A DNA stretch of 64,000 bases. Origin: Diplosphaera chodatii (Eukaryota; Chlorophyta; Trebouxiophyceae; Prasiolales; Stichococcaceae). Made by a program: the position numbers and the translations under genes. A model generated the notes under the pieces. The model worked only from the letters and a program-made list of their open reading frames with translations. It had not been told where the DNA came from and did not search any database. Below, one piece after another: positions 1 to 13,519 of this stretch. The stretch is taken from assembly GCA_032358165.1 (NCBI GenBank), contig JAALGY010000047.1, forward strand, positions 372,001 to 436,000. The letters are read 5' to 3'. How positions within the stretch are numbered: position 1 is the stretch's first letter; every line of letters begins with the position of its first letter.

Positions 1-80
1 AGCCTGCTCTCAGGCTGCAGGGTTTGCAGGGGTGCGCAGTCCTGCCAAGCTGATGCTGAGGCAAGGCGAAGTGTGCGCAG

Positions 81-3000
81 GTGGTGTCGATTGATGGCGC
101 CATCGCCGCAGCGGCGTCACACATGATCGACGACATCAGGCGCCGCAACGCCGAAGCTGCAGCGGGAGCCGCTGCTGCCGTGCCCCCTCTGGCACTGCCC
201 GCAAAGCAGGTGGGTGCTGTGTGGTTGGTGGACATAACAGCAAGTACCTCAGCGGGATGGGAATGCTCCCAGCGCCCTCTCGCACGGTCGTGCATTGGTC
301 ATGCAAACACAGCAGCGCAGAGGTTGTGTGGAGTCTCTGGTTGTGTAGAGTCCTTGGTTGCTGATGCAGCGTGACAAGGGGGATGAGGGCGCAGAGGACG
401 AGGACCTGAGCCCGGTGCCGCCGTCGGCGCGCCTGCGCCGCCGCAGCGAGCAGCTGCAGGTGGTGCTCCCCGCCCGCGGCTACGTCTCCGCCCCCTCCTC
501 CCCCCGCGCCTACGTCGCCGCCGTCACCAGGGCGCAGGTACCCCCCGAGCGCTGTGGTGTCTACATCCTTCGTTCTGATCCCTGCCAGCACACCCACGTT
601 GGCTCAGACAATCAAAGACAGGCAGTTGATGCAGCAGTTGCATCGGCTGACGGCGCTGTGAGGCTCATCTTCTGAATCTGGGAGATGCTCCCATGTCTTC
701 GAGCATGTGTGCAGGCGGAGTGGGGCGCCAGCGATGGGTCGGACAGCGCGGAGGGTGCCAGCATCTGGGCCGGCTTCGCCAAGCCGCTGGAGCTGCTGCC
801 GCTGCGGAACTGCCGCCTGCGGCCGTCCTCCGCACCGCAGGTATGTGAAGATGTGCGCAGTCATTACTAGCAGACCGCTGCTTTAGAGTGAGCTTGGTGG
901 AGATGCTTGCTGTGATCTTGTTGCACGCGGGCTCCTGCCCTGCAAACCCTACATCAGGACCTGCTCAGGGTTGCTTTGTGCATACCCAGACGGTGCTGAG
1001 GCCGTGCCGGTCACGATTCATGACTGAGTGAGGCTGCTTGGTGGCATGCTGCAGCCTGTCTGGAAGGAGCTGGCTGCTGAGGCGGGCATCACGTCCGGCA
1101 AGCCCGAGAAGCCAGACAGGAGAAAGAAGAAGCGCAGCCCAAAGTCGCATGCAGTGGCCGTCACGCCGTCGCCCGAGCTGGACCGCCTTGGCAGCCACCA
1201 CGTGAGATCTGCCACAATTGTTCACAAGGCACACGAGGCTCAGCAACGAGGCTGCATCGGGGTGTACACAGCAAGCATGCATTTATAAGCATTGCAGCTA
1301 TCCTAGTGTGTCCCCTTTCAGGAACTGTGCTGGTCTGCTTTGTCCAGGAGAGCATCTCTTCTTCGGGCGGGTCGAAAGACCTGGATTTTTCGGACCGGCC
1401 GCCGACCTCCAACCCCATCTTCGACAACCTGCCGCTTGACGCCTCCACGCGCCGCAGCAGCAAGGTGCGCAGCTGCCCAGCGTCTCGCACACCCGGTTGA
1501 TCAGCCATGCTCGCAGCATGCGGCATCATGCAACGGCAGGCTACACCACCGACGCCCGCCTGCTATGAACCCGGGGCCTCCCCGCCAGCTGCCCTGAAGC
1601 CTATCCACGGGTTGCTGATCTCCCCTCGGCAGTCTCCAAGTTGGGACCACACCCAGACACGCCCAGCGGTGCCGCCCCGCAGGATGCAGCAGCGAAGGAG
1701 CTGCGGCGGAAGCGGCGGCGGGCGGCGCGGCAGGAGTCGCTGCGGCGGCGGTACGGCGGCTTCTCTCCGCGCGCGTTCCCGCTGGCCGACATCTCGGGCG
1801 CCGCGCACCCCGCCCCAGAGGACGCCCCCGACAGGTGCCGCCGCCACCCTTTTTCTCATTGAATATCGAAACATGAATTTAACTATGATATCAGTTTCAA
1901 CCCAACACAACACACAACACTCATACACGATCGTCTCCTATTGGCAACTGCCCTTGCAATGGGCCTCCTCTGTTCGCGTCCTCGCTGCTTAGGGTGTCAG
2001 CACCCCGCTCGCGGCTGCTGTGCTACGCCCCAGTTACAAAGTCACTGATGCTCAAGCTTTCCTGGGACCTTGTGATAGACCTCTGTTATCGTAGTCTCCT
2101 ATCTTGAGGAACTTCACTGTTCGAACTGGTGCAAGCTTCAGTCTCATCGCCGCAGAATGCACGCTCTTGCATCCTCTCATAGCACCAGCGCTGCAGCCCA
2201 CATGTCAGGCAGCGCACGTCATGGCTGCGTCTCATTGCTGCTGTGCGGTCCCGGCGCAGGGGCCTGGACTCGCTGCTGCGGGACCTGCAGGGCTCGGACT
2301 ACTCAGAGTCCTCCGCCACCGACACCTCGGGCGCCTCCACCCCCCGCAGCGATTCGTCGTCTCCCCACAGCGCGGACAGGAACCGGCCGCTGGTCTCGTC
2401 CCTGGCATCGCAGCGCAGCAGGCGCTCGGCTTCGCGCCTCAGCCAGGCGTCTGGCACCGACCCGGCGGCGAGCCCCGAGGGCCCGGGCGACTCTGCATTC
2501 GAGCGGCCCGCCGCCGACAGGAAGCCGATGCGCCGCCTGTCGTGGGCCGACGAGCACCAGGGGCCTTTGAGCTCAGACCTTGCCACAAAGGAGCAGTACA
2601 GCAGCGGCCTCGCCACCTGTCAGGAGACGCCTGGGTCGCCGGCCGCCTCGGGGGATGAGTCGCCGCCGGACGTGGGCACGATGGGTCCCGACGACCTGGC
2701 GCCGCCCACCCCGGAGCAGGCGCCGGCTGCGTCACCGCTGCAGCACCAGCAGCACCAGGGGCACCACCATCTCGACCAGCAGCAGCAGCAGCAGCGGCAG
2801 CAGCAGCAGTGGGTGGCGGATGGTCTCAGCGACAAGGTGCTGGGCGGGGCCGCCCTGCAGGAGGCGACGCAGCACCGGCTGGCCGCCGAGGCTGAGCACC
2901 GCCGCCGCGTCACGGTGAGCCAATAATATGCAGAATAATCCGTCACACGTCGTACGAACGGTAGAAGAGCCCCACCTATGGTGGACTGCACGCTGCTTTC

Positions 3001-4710
3001 CACAGGTTTGGGCGCCGCAGGAGCCTCTGATGCTGCATGGGACACATGAGTGCACCAGCTCACATCCTGCGTCCGAGGTTCCTCATGCAGCACAGGGTCT
3101 TGGTTGACGCGATGCAGGAGGCGCAGGCGGCGGCGGGTCTCGCGCGGGCGGCGGCGCAGCGCCTGGCCCTGGAGCGGCACGCGGAGGAGGAGCAGCGGGC
3201 GGCGGCGGCGGCGGCGGCCGCCGGCCGCATCCGGGAGGCCATCGCCGCCGAGCGCACCGCCGCCGCCGCGCACGCAGCCGCGCAGCAGGCGGCCGCGGAG
3301 GCGGGCGGCAGCGGCATCAGCCTGGCGCTCCTGCAGGGCGTGGCGCTGCTGCAGGGTGGGCCCGGGGCGCACTCGCACCCCCTGGCGCCCCCCCCGCAGC
3401 GGGTGTCCTACTCGGAGATCCAGCCCGCGGACGACATGCGCATCCCCATGGCGGTGGACTCCCCGCCGCGCTCGCTGGACGTGCGGTGGCTGCAGGGGCC
3501 ACCGACTGGTGCTGCTGCCACGACGCCGCTGCCGCCGCCGCCGCCCCGGCCCCCGCAGCACGGCCAGCCGCAGGCTGGGTGGCACCCGCAGCAGCAGCTG
3601 CCGCCGCCGCCGTCGCCGGCGGCCAGTGAGTCGGGCAGCAGGTCCAGCCGGATGAGCTTCTCGCTGTTCGGGGCAGCGGCGCGGGGCGTGCGAGAGGGCT
3701 TCCGGCGGCTGTCCACCGACGGGGGCGCCCTCACGTCCCAGATGCAGGAGGCGGCGTACCAGGGCAAGCCGCCGGCGTATGGTGGCGAGGTGCTGCGCAG
3801 CGGCGGCAGCGCCAGCAGGGGGCGCCGCGCCTCGTTCGCCGCCAGCCGCTCTGCACACCTCCCCGCCCCCGGTAAGTTCAATCAATGCGACCGCCACCGC
3901 CTGCCTACCACCCTGCCAACCCCCAGGAACCCGGCGCTCTCACCCGCACCCATACTAGCTGCTCCTGTTGGCCTGGTAAGGTGCAACTGCATCTGCAACA
4001 GAGCACGGTGCGCATGTGCGAGGCCACGGCTTTGGCTGTGTAATTGTTTGTCGTGTTTGTATTCCCTGCAGCGGCGGGTGCGCCTGGGGGCGGCGCGCCG
4101 CCCGCGCCGCGGCGCAGCTTCAGCAGCGGCAGCTGGAAGGGCCGACAGCAGCACGACGCCGACGGCGACCAGCAGTACGAGTCGGTGGTTGTCCGCACCG
4201 CAACTGGTGCGCCTCACCGCCACTACCGGGAGTTGCTGGTGCCTGCTCAGCCCTGCTGCTGGTGCTGGCTGCCAGGTTGGCGACGTCGCGCACGGCACCA
4301 ACCATGCCGACGACTGTGCCGACTGTGCTCCCACTGAGACCTACGTCCGTGTTCCGTGTCACACAGGCGACAGGCTGGTGGTGCGGCGGCCGGTCGCTGC
4401 GGCCCCCGCCGGCGCAGCAGACGCGGGCGGCGCTGCCGGCGGCCTGCCGCCGCGCTCGCCCCTCGACGGCAGCGCCTCCGGCCGAATGCGCACCGCCGTG
4501 CAGCACGCCCCCGCAGGCGCCGGCGCAGCAGGAGCAGCGGCGGAAGCGGGAAGCAGTCAGCCGCCAGGGCTGCCGCCGCGCAGCCTCAGGACGCCGTCCA
4601 ATGGCGGCGGCGGCGGCGGGCTGTTCCGCAGGGTCATGAGCCGCAAGGCGCACAAGCAAGCGGACGGGCAGCGGGAAGCAGCCGCTCAGCCGATGGCGGC
4701 CGCGGTGTGA
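81..4710 (+). CDS. Disordered low-complexity protein, function unknown, 5'-partial
   Basis: I do not recognise this gene. Its 3' part is visible as ten exons: 81-209, 370-537, 715-840, 1055-1201, 1348-1464, 1683-1834, 2260-2914, 3091-3871, 4072-4206 and 4367-4710. All junction phases match and the exons give 917 codons before TGA. The first exon follows an AG acceptor at 79-80, so the true start lies left of the window. The protein is Ser/Pro/Ala/Gln/Arg-rich, with basic patches (KRRRAAR type), a polyQ run near 2776-2809, an Ala-rich coiled-coil-like stretch (3100-3330) and a poly-Pro stretch (about 3520-3620). The only conserved-looking element is RRLSWADEHQG at about 2530-2562, which resembles a basophilic phosphosite and a relaxed RVxF/W phosphatase-1 docking motif. 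That reading is inference. No catalytic domain is visible. The exon 1641/1683 acceptor is ambiguous, since both keep frame. Confidence 0.72.
2776..2809 (+). repeat. CAG/CGG trinucleotide run coding polyGln
   Basis: A near-perfect (CAG)n run with one CGG interruption lies inside a coding exon and encodes about eleven Gln with one Arg. It is a likely length-polymorphic microsatellite. Confidence 0.8.
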
Positions 4711-5003
4711 TGTTTCGGTGGTCGTCACACCTTCATGTACTGCAATCTACTTCTGAGGCTGAGATCCACTATTATTACCGTTTTTGTGATCAGAGTGGCG
4801 GCGCACCAGGACCGGAATTGTTGCACGGAGCCTGCACTGCTGCTACCCACATGTTTTAACGGTGCAATCTGGTGCTGTAGCGACAGCAAACTTCATTTTA
4901 CCAACTTTGTCATTGGTGCTTTGTTGATGATCCAGCAATGCGCGAATGCTGGCCTGTTTTCTCGTATGTAGAGTCGATATTGAACCCCATATACTTTCAC
5001 TGT

Positions 5004-5008
5004 TGTAA
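5004..5008 (+). other. Candidate poly(A) signal TGTAA for the 81-4710 gene
   Basis: TGTAA, the usual chlorophyte poly(A) signal, occurs 294 nt after the TGA stop. The rest of 4711-5564 shows no convincing coding. It holds the 3' UTR of this gene and the convergent 3' UTR of the minus-strand kinase. Confidence 0.45.
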
Positions 5009-5564
5009 ACCTTGGCTGCAACCAGGGGACTGGATTCTACAAGCAACATAAAACAGCTGAAGGGCAACACGGCCAAGGTACTCCTCCGTTTTGCAGCAGT
5101 ATACCAGACCAACTATGTCCAAAAAGACGTACCATATCACGAGACACGTCAGTGACTGAGATATGGTAGAAGACCAAGCCCATGCACAAACCAATGATCA
5201 GCAGGCCGCCCGGTTCATAACAGTCTCTTAGTTGTTTGTTAGATCTCTTATTCGTTCATGGATACCGACTGTTGTACTGCACACAACCACCCGCCTCGAA
5301 AGGCGTACCAAACACATCGAAATGAGATGCCCGAAGCCTCAAGCTCATTAGCATATGGTGTCCCGTGTCATTGCCGCTCAGCCGCTCTGGGCTGTCATTG
5401 CTGGCCGACAAAACCCCGTACAAGCCGGGGAAGACATGATGAGCATGGCGCCAAAGAGAACTTGAGATGGGATAGGAAAACCAATCCGGCCGCCTTCTGC
5501 GCGGCCTAGACCTAGAAACCACAAAAGCGGCGTGGGCCAGATGGGAGATGCACCATCGTGTGGC

Positions 5565-8500
5565 TTACACGTCTGGGTGTCTGATGCTGTGTTGCTGCCA
5601 TTGCTGCGCTTGCTGCTGCTGCTGCCTGTCACCCTGCCTGAGTTGCCGGCAATCTGCGCAGTCGCAACCGGAAGCCGGAGCCGCTGCCTGCTCCAGCTGA
5701 CAGTCTGGACAGCTGCACGACGACCTGCCATCGTCCGCTGACAGCGGGCCCACCGCATAGTCACACTCCGACACTGCCCGCCGCGCGCCGGCCTGCAGCG
5801 ACCTCGACACGTCCACATAGATGTCCCGCAGCGTGGCCAGGCCTGCACCGAGGAGGCACGCACACGTCACACGAGGCCACAGCGACCGAGAAAGCAAGTG
5901 AGACGCCGATGCACACGGCGTTGTGGCGGCAAGCGTTTCCTGCAGTCTTCGACCGCCAGCACCTGCAGGTGGGACATACATACACAGCATACATGTAACG
6001 ACATAAGCTGCGCCCGTACCTTGCACACAGGGCAGGCCGCGCTGCCCGTTGTCTTGCCCCACCATCTCGCTGGCCAGGGGCCCGCGGGCGGCCTGCTGCG
6101 CTCCACACGCCGGGCCCGCCGGCACCGCCTGCACCACCGCCACACATTATCCGTGACACCGTGACTGCGGGGCTGGCATTGCAGAACTTTGGGGTGGTGG
6201 AATGGTCTGAGAGTCCGTTTGCACCAAACCTGAGCTACTTTGTGTGATTGTGTGCAGCGTGCGGCACCTGGATGCGGTCGTGCAGCTGCGCCGCCGTGGG
6301 CCGCAGCGCCGGGTTGGGCTGCAGGCACTCGTTGATGAGCTGCGCCACCTCGGCGGGCGCTTCCTGGGGAACTTGGATGTCCCTGCATCCGCAAGGCACC
6401 CATGTTACTCCAACAGCTTCTGCGTCGTCTACAAGCTTATGCATTGTGGACATGATGTGCATTGTTGACGACACAGAAACTACTTGCAACCATGGTGCTA
6501 CTACATCACTCCAGCTGTGTGCCAGCGTCAGCAGTAGCCTGGTCATGCCCTTGAGCACGGTGTCTGCTCACCTCAGCTGCCCGCGGATCGGCATCTCCTG
6601 TGTGCAGATCTCCCTGCAAAGAGGTAGTCAAGGGCAGTTTTGAGCCCAATCACATCACGCAACGTCAGGCTGCTGAGCTGGAGAGAGCAGCGAGCAGGGG
6701 TAAGGATGTTGGGCAGCAAGGAGAGCGCACCACAGGAGCACGCCGAAGCTGAAGATGTCTGTGCTGAACGCGACGCCGCGCACCCCGAGCAGCAGCTCCG
6801 GCGACGCGTAGTTGAAGGACCCTGCGCAGTGACACAGCCGCCTGCTCAGCGCCGCGACTGCTCAGCGTCGAGGATGCGCCCAGGAGAGGTGCACCAAGGT
6901 GAGCATGTCAGCCAGCGGCTTTGCGGGCACGCAGGGTGCGCAGGTTGGTGCTCGGATGCTCCCTGACGGCTGCTGCCTGGCGGCGGTGATCCTCAGGCGA
7001 TGGCGGCACGGCGCACCTGCTGTGCGGTGCCAGGAGTCGGGCTCCGCCGCCGTCATCACCGTCGACAGGCCGACGTCCGACACCTTGGCGGTGCCGTCCG
7101 CCGTCAGCAGGATGTTGCTGGTCTTCAGGTCCCTGCAGCCGGCAGTTGTGGCACCTCTTGCCGTGCAAAGGGGACAAGCATGAGTCTATGCTCTCCCAAT
7201 GGTGTCCCGGCTCATGTGCACTGCGCTGCCCACCTGTGTATGATGCCCCTGGAGTGCAGGAACTGCAGCCCGCACGCTATGTCCAACGCAATGGCTCGGC
7301 CCCGCGCGCCCCAGGCGTACAGCCCCTCGTTGCGCAGCCACGCCTTGCGCAGGTCGCCACCCTGCAGCATGGAGAGTCCAAGATGCCTTCCGGCAGACAA
7401 CATCACCTCCCGTGCGCAGGCATGGCTGGCGAGCAGCGAGGCAGTCGTGGCTTGCTGCACACCAAATCCCCAAGGCTGCATACCGCGCAGTGCTCCATGA
7501 CCAGCATGGCGACATCCTCCCCCGCCAGGCATGCTCCGTGGTACTACGCAAAGCAAGCAAGCAGACGGTCAGCAGGCTAAGCAGGTCATGACCCGCCATC
7601 AGCGCGCACAGAAGCAGTGTCGGAAACCTACGCAGGACGGCAGAGCGCCGCCGCCACAGCAAAGCTTGCAGCGAGCGCAGGTGACAGCCGCTGGGCTTGA
7701 ACACCGCCATACACACCCTGCCAAGACATTCACTGCTTTTCGTGCATAGGAGCTTCAAGCTGCCCAAGAAAGTCTACCTGTACGATGTTGCTGCCAGAGC
7801 TGATGGATGACATGATGGAGATCTCCCGCGCGAGGCTGCTGAACCACAGCGTATCACCTGAGGCTGGCCGCTGCAGCACAGGCAATCCGACATCTCATGG
7901 CTCTGCTCAAAGTTTAGACTGAGGGCTGCAACATGTTAAACTGCAGACGCTATATGTACACAACGGAGAAGCTCACCAGCTGCTTGACAGCTACTTCCTG
8001 GTGGCCGCACAACAAACCCTTGTACGCCTGCAAAACACAGTGGATGTTGAGGTCACATCCTGCTGTGCTGCTAGGTTGTGCGAACAGAGGATCGAGACAA
8101 CCTCCCAATAGTCTGACTGCAAAGTCTCTCATGCCCTGTTTGCAAGCCTGCTGCGGGGAGCAGCAATGGCATGTGGTGAATGACCCTGCAGTGCCTGGTT
8201 GTCACCTTGCCAAATGAGCCGGCGCCCAGCAGCCAGTCGCTGCCATCCTCGCGCTTGCAGATCGTGATGTCCCCGGGGTCGATCAGCTGCACGTGGATGG
8301 ACCCCAGGGCCCGCTTCAGCGCCAGCCCCACCGCCGGCACCGCAGCTGCATCGGTGCGGGCTGCCATGAGGAGAAGGGCTCAGGCTACTCACGGAAACAC
8401 CAGTGCAGCTGTGAACGGTCAACCACTTTGCATGCAGCTGCAGCAGGCTGCTTTCCAACACTGCAGCCACCGCGCTGTAGCACCAGCTAGCTAGCCGAGC

Positions 8501-11500
8501 ATATGACGCTCATGCAGCAACAGACACACCACCAGCATGTGCCGGCGATCACAGCTCTCAGTTGTGGGGAGGTACCTGGGGCGGGCACCGCTCGCGGGCT
8601 GGACTCGCTGCTGGACTCTGGATGTGCGCTGTCGCCGCGGCTGGGCGGGCTGCTGTCCCTGCCCGCCCGCTTGTCAGCCGCTGAAGTGCCCTGGCTGTCC
8701 CGCCGTCGCCTCCGCCGCCGCCGCCATAGCGCAATCGCAGCTGCAGGTGGACGAAAGACGGTTGGCGGACACCATACACAGGCTTGACCGCTTCTTCACT
8801 GTTGCAGCATGCTGCGTGACATGTACAGAGCGTGGACCAGCAGTGCGCTGCTATGTGCTGCTATGAGTAGAAACGGGTCTGGGTCTCAACGGTGCAGCAG
8901 GGGAGGTGGCAGCGCACCAAGTGCGGCTGCCAGCCCACAAGCTGCGGCTGCTGCGGAGATGCCACCAATTGCGACACTGCTGAGCCCCGCTTCTGCACTG
9001 CATTGCCAGGCACACCGTGTGTCAGAGTCTGTGGCGGCAGCAGGGGGAGAACCTACACACATGCTGACGCTAGATGCACTCAGCACCACACTGACACAGT
9101 TGCCCTGAATAACTGCCCCAACGCAGGTGAGCTCACGGCATGCTTGATGAGCATGGGAACGACCCGAGGGGCATTGGCAAACATGACAGCGAAAGAACAG
9201 TTGAGCGCACCTCTCATCATCGCCATAGATGCTGTCATCATCATCATCAGCAGGGGCGTCATAGACGGAGGTGTCATAGTCGATGCCGCCGTGCTCGGCC
9301 TACATCAAGAAGGATGCACCGATACTGAGTCAGCCTTGCAAAGCAAGCACCACTGCCCAGCACCACTGGCCAGCCCAAAGACCAAAATGGGCTGCCTTCC
9401 AGCGACAGCTGCACAACCAACACCACTCAAGGGTGTGTGCCATCATAAGGCAGCCTCACGTCGCTTGCTGTCTGTCGGCATGCCACAGAATGTCATTCGC
9501 TGTCATGATGTGATGATGTGCATCCACATCGACTCACGTAGCTGACGATGGCGGTGGTGTTGACCCACTCCAGTTCCAGCGGCAACCCAATGCCCGCCAG
9601 CATCTTCTTGTACAGCCCATTCCCCAGGAGCCCGGTGAACAGCTGGTTGCAGAACTGTGCAGCACAACAACGGACGACAATCAGTTGTGACCCATGACAT
9701 GGTGGCACAGCTGCTCATTCCTTGGTGGCATCGGCTGGGAAGAGGTCACCAGGAGCTGGTGGGTATAAAAAGATCCACTTCAGAGGTGACGCCGCCCTGG
9801 AGATGGCATCTCAGACAGCGCACCTGTTCCGGGGGTGTGCTCCCTGGCCGCACCACCATGCCGAGGCCCACGTAGAAGGCATCAGACCGGCCGGCCAGCA
9901 GCTTCCTGCATCCAGCAGCATGTTGGGGTGACTGCGCCTGATACGACGTTGACAACCCCCGGAGCAGGGGCGCAACCTGAGTTCCGAACTGTAGCGGCAT
10001 GCCTTCAGAAGGGAGGATGGTCAGGAGGGCTTTCAGTGCACAGTGCCAGCAGATGCAGCATGTGGCAAGAGAGCACCACATGACTTGCACAGCGGACACT
10101 GGGCTTGCTGGTCTGCAGATGCCCAGAGCTGACCATATATGTTGGACAGGCGCGACTTCCAGACGGTCACCTGGCGGTTGGGAACGCGGCGTGCGTGGGC
10201 TCGCCATTTGGCCACGTGATGTTGAGCGCTGCAATGTTCGACGAAGCGTCTGTGAGCGAGTGCAGCACGCTCAGCAGGGCCGTCTGCTTCTCGATCTCGA
10301 ACGGCATCCTGGATCCCGTCGCCTGCAAGTTGATGGGAGAGGCACCCATTTCTGCCCATCTGTGGCTCTTTACACATCGCCGGGGAAGGTTGAAACTGCA
10401 GCAGCCCAGGAGCTGCGCGTTCTCCAGACCGCCAGCGACAGCACAACGATCCCCGATGCTGGCTCACCTCCAGGATGGACTCGAACTGGGCGTTTGGCGC
10501 CACCACGGCGCTTTCAGGCACCGCCGCCGGGAAGGACAGGCCCATCAGCAGGTTGCCCGACGCCAATCGCGCCTGCAGGAGATGAACATGGGTGGATGCC
10601 ATCTCACACCTTCCAGCAGGCATGCCGGGCCGTTGACAGCTTGGCAATTTGAAGTTGTGACAGATTTGCCTGCGTCACACAATGTCCAGGTGACGGCTGA
10701 AGCCCAGCTGCTGCACAGGGCGCACCCAACAACCCACCAGCATCTGCCCTGGAGCAGCAAGCACCACAGCGCTTGGCCGCACCTGCTTGAGCTGTCTGGT
10801 GACGTAGGCGGTCCCGAGCTGCAACAGGTCGACCGTCAGCGGCGTGGTGAGCTGCTCCCCGCGTGGCACCGTCATGCTGCGGGTCCAGACAACACAGCGC
10901 TTTTGCATTTGTGTCTGTGAAACATAGCGTAGTCATGACATGAGCTCGTGATGATGTGACCTGCCAGCTGGCTGCCAGGAGCACTGCGCCAGCAGCACCA
11001 TGGCGGGGCTGTATGCGGAGCAGGTCACCACGCCACTGTCGCATGATGCAGTTTCAACAGGTGTACGTAGGATGACACAACAGCCGGCGGCAGGGTACAG
11101 CCCCGGCTGCAGACGTTCAGACTTGCACACCCAAAAAGTCCTGCTGGCAACAGTGCCGGCAATGCATCACAGGTCCAGGCAGGCACACAAGCAGGCCACT
11201 CGTGCGGGGGCGCTCACGCGAAGAATATGTCGATCGCCTCGAAGTCCGGGGCCCGCGGGAAGCCTGTGACCCTGCCGCCTGCTGTGCGCTGCTGCACCAC
11301 ATAGTGCACGGACATCCGCACACGCGCCGGAGCAAAGGCGTCCCTTGCAGCCTGCGTCACATCGACATGTAAGACACTGATCGCCCCTGCCTCAACCCAG
11401 CCAGGCCCTCATGCTTAGGCTGCTCAGATCGGCATGCCTGCAGTTGCAGTTGTGTGCAGATGCTGCACACTGGGTAAATAGTGGAACTGCAAAATGAGGG

Positions 11501-12191
11501 CCATGACGCCCACAGGTGGCTTGACCACCAGCCTGTGCATCCGGTGGCAGCGGTGTTCGAGATGCATGAATCACTGCTGATGCAGTGGCTCGTACAGGGC
11601 TTGGCACGATGGTGCTGCCTCACCTTGATGACGGCGTGGGTAGTCTGGAGCCGGTTCTCAGTGATGTTTGGTCCGTATAAGCGGGCTATACCATGCTGCA
11701 GTCAGGCCGAAACACAAAGGTGGTTGTGCGCCGTCTCACTTTCAAAAGTGCCACTTCAAGACTTGTTCTGACCACCAGCGTCCGATCTCAGGTACCCTCA
11801 CCATGAGGGTTGTGTTGCCGCTGGGGTCGAGCAGAGGCGGGTACTCGAACCACTCCAGGGCCTCGTGCAGGTCGTCGTGCACGATGCTGCCCATCTCCCG
11901 CCTGATGTCGGCTTCACGGGCCGCGGTGTTGACCGCCGGCGGCAGCGGCGGCGGCAGCGGCGCATCTGACGCTGACGCCAGCAATGCGACCGCATCCGTC
12001 CAGGTGCTGTGTGCAGACGCCAAAGGCGCCCGTCCTCCCGCCAGAGGCTGAGCCGCTGCAGGCACCAGCAGCGACAACAGCACTGCTGCAGCGAGTGCAG
12101 CCACAACCCTTGACTGTGCCTGCCGCCGCCCATGGCTGGTGCCCACTTCCCGACGCTGCCAGGCTGCAGCATGCCGCCTGACAGCGGCCAT
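5565..12191 (-). CDS. Receptor-like protein kinase A (TKL-like, single-pass)
   Basis: Predicted plasma-membrane receptor kinase of 901 aa in 22 exons: 12191-11802, 11351-11218, 11035-10961, 10876-10783, 10572-10468, 10322-10171, 9905-9824, 9654-9538, 9299-9211, 8997-8918, 8740-8576, 8345-8206, 8027-7977, 7870-7778, 7543-7484, 7361-7234, 7132-7017, 6821-6731, 6613-6572, 6382-6268, 6128-6020 and 5842-5565. All phases agree. A signal/anchor peptide lies at about residues 28-48 and an unassigned ectodomain at about 50-412, ending in an acidic stretch. The transmembrane helix (about 416-445) is followed by six Arg. The kinase domain (about 528-773) has GAGSFGKAY, the VAVK lysine, HRDLKTSN, DVG instead of DFG, and SPE. 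The tail carries CSCPDC and CDCADC and a Gln-rich end. Ligand and substrate are unknown. It is the most diverged of the four kinases in this window but shares QTALL with them. Confidence 0.83.
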
Positions 12192-13519
12192 GCGCTTGCA
12201 CGCGAACTGAGCCTGCTGCGCTGTGTCACACCAGCGTCTCGCGCCGCCGCGGCCGGCACATCTCCGGCCCGGCCTTCATGTGCCGCAGGGTGGCCAGCAG
12301 CCTACCGGCAGCCCGGCGGCCCAGCAGCCGAGCAGCGGTACTCAGGACACCACGTGAATCTCGGAGCGGTTCACGGGTCTTTGAAGCTCTGGTCTCGGCC
12401 TTTGTTGCCGGCCAGAGGTTCCGCCTGTCCCAAGTGTTGCGAGGGAGCCAGCCGAACCTCACACGCGCCGGGCCGTGAAGTTCCTGTAACAACAGGAGTC
12501 AGGGTCACTGGAGGCACGCGCAACTGAGGCGAAGACATGTACCACGCTGTGTGACCCGCACACATCTGTGCAACAGGTCATTCCCAAGGCAGCAGTAGGG
12601 GTTGAACGCAGCTTTGGACGATCGCACCAGTCGCGCAACTGTGACCACTAGACGTTATGCAACCTCGACTCTGACAGCAGGACATAAGGGATACATGGTC
12701 GCCGTGCATTTCGTGCGCACACTTGTTGCATCGCCGTCGCAGCACACCCACCTGACCACCAAAGTCCGTCTATCTGGCCAGACCTTCAGTCGCGCTGTGC
12801 CTGCAGACGGGCACGGCGGGCAGGTACAAGGAGATGCGCGTTCTCTGCGTCCCTGACTGTGTTACGGAGGGCGCAAGGGTGTTGAAGCGCTGAACAGTGA
12901 CGTGCACGCACGAGCGTCTATGTAACTCTCCGTCGGGCAACCGAAACTGGACCTGACCTCGTCAAGCTTGAGGCAGCTTACACACGAAGATCGATACTGG
13001 TTCGAGGGGTTGCTGCCGTGCAGCAGGGGGCAGCAGCGGCGACGTACAGCAATTGTAAGCAGTGGCGACGTCATGTGATCGCGTCACGCGTCTCTCAAGT
13101 GCCTGTTGGGTTCTCAGTGAAATCTCAGACTCTCGGATCAGCCGCAGTGAATTGATACAGGCATCTGTGGGAGGCAATGGGATCGAACACGCGATGTAGT
13201 TTGGGAATCAGCGACAGGTGCGATGGCAACGTTGAGTTACTCCTTAGCAGACGTAACAATCATCTGGCATATCAATGGTACAGTCCAAACACCAAATCCA
13301 CGCCTTCGCCCTTTGGACTGGAAGTCAGCAACTCTGGACAAGCGGCTCCTGACTGAGGGAGGATCCGCAAAGAATTGGTGGCAGCTGCAACCCAGGGACG
13401 TTAATATAAAGGTGCAACATGCACCGCCGCCACCGCCGCCTAGCCGACTGGGCGGTGAACTCATCAACGCATCATCACAGCGGCTGGCGGGCTGTTGCTG
13501 AGATGGGTCCCTCGCGCAC
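12192..13519. other. Intergenic: kinase A promoter side and LHCSR 3' flank
   Basis: I see no gene here. The left part is upstream of kinase A and the right part is the 3' flank of the minus-strand LHCSR gene. A minus-strand TGTAA (TTACA at 12978-12982) lies 538 nt after the LHCSR stop and is a possible but distant poly(A) signal. Confidence 0.5.

Noticed and set aside
2620..3897. 425-aa minus-strand ORF opposite the first gene
   Set aside because: It is Arg/His/Leu-rich, lacks splice-consistent neighbours, and mirrors a strongly coding plus-strand frame. It is a GC-driven shadow.
7640..7770. Open frame in a kinase A intron that could extend the glycine/C-helix exon
   Set aside because: It has no kinase-like content and runs to TAG. 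The acceptor before YHGACLAG gives the expected kinase sequence in phase.
13155..13225. Possible tRNA T-arm (GTGTTCGATCCC on the minus strand)
   Set aside because: I found no pairing acceptor stem, anticodon arm or D-arm at the right spacing.
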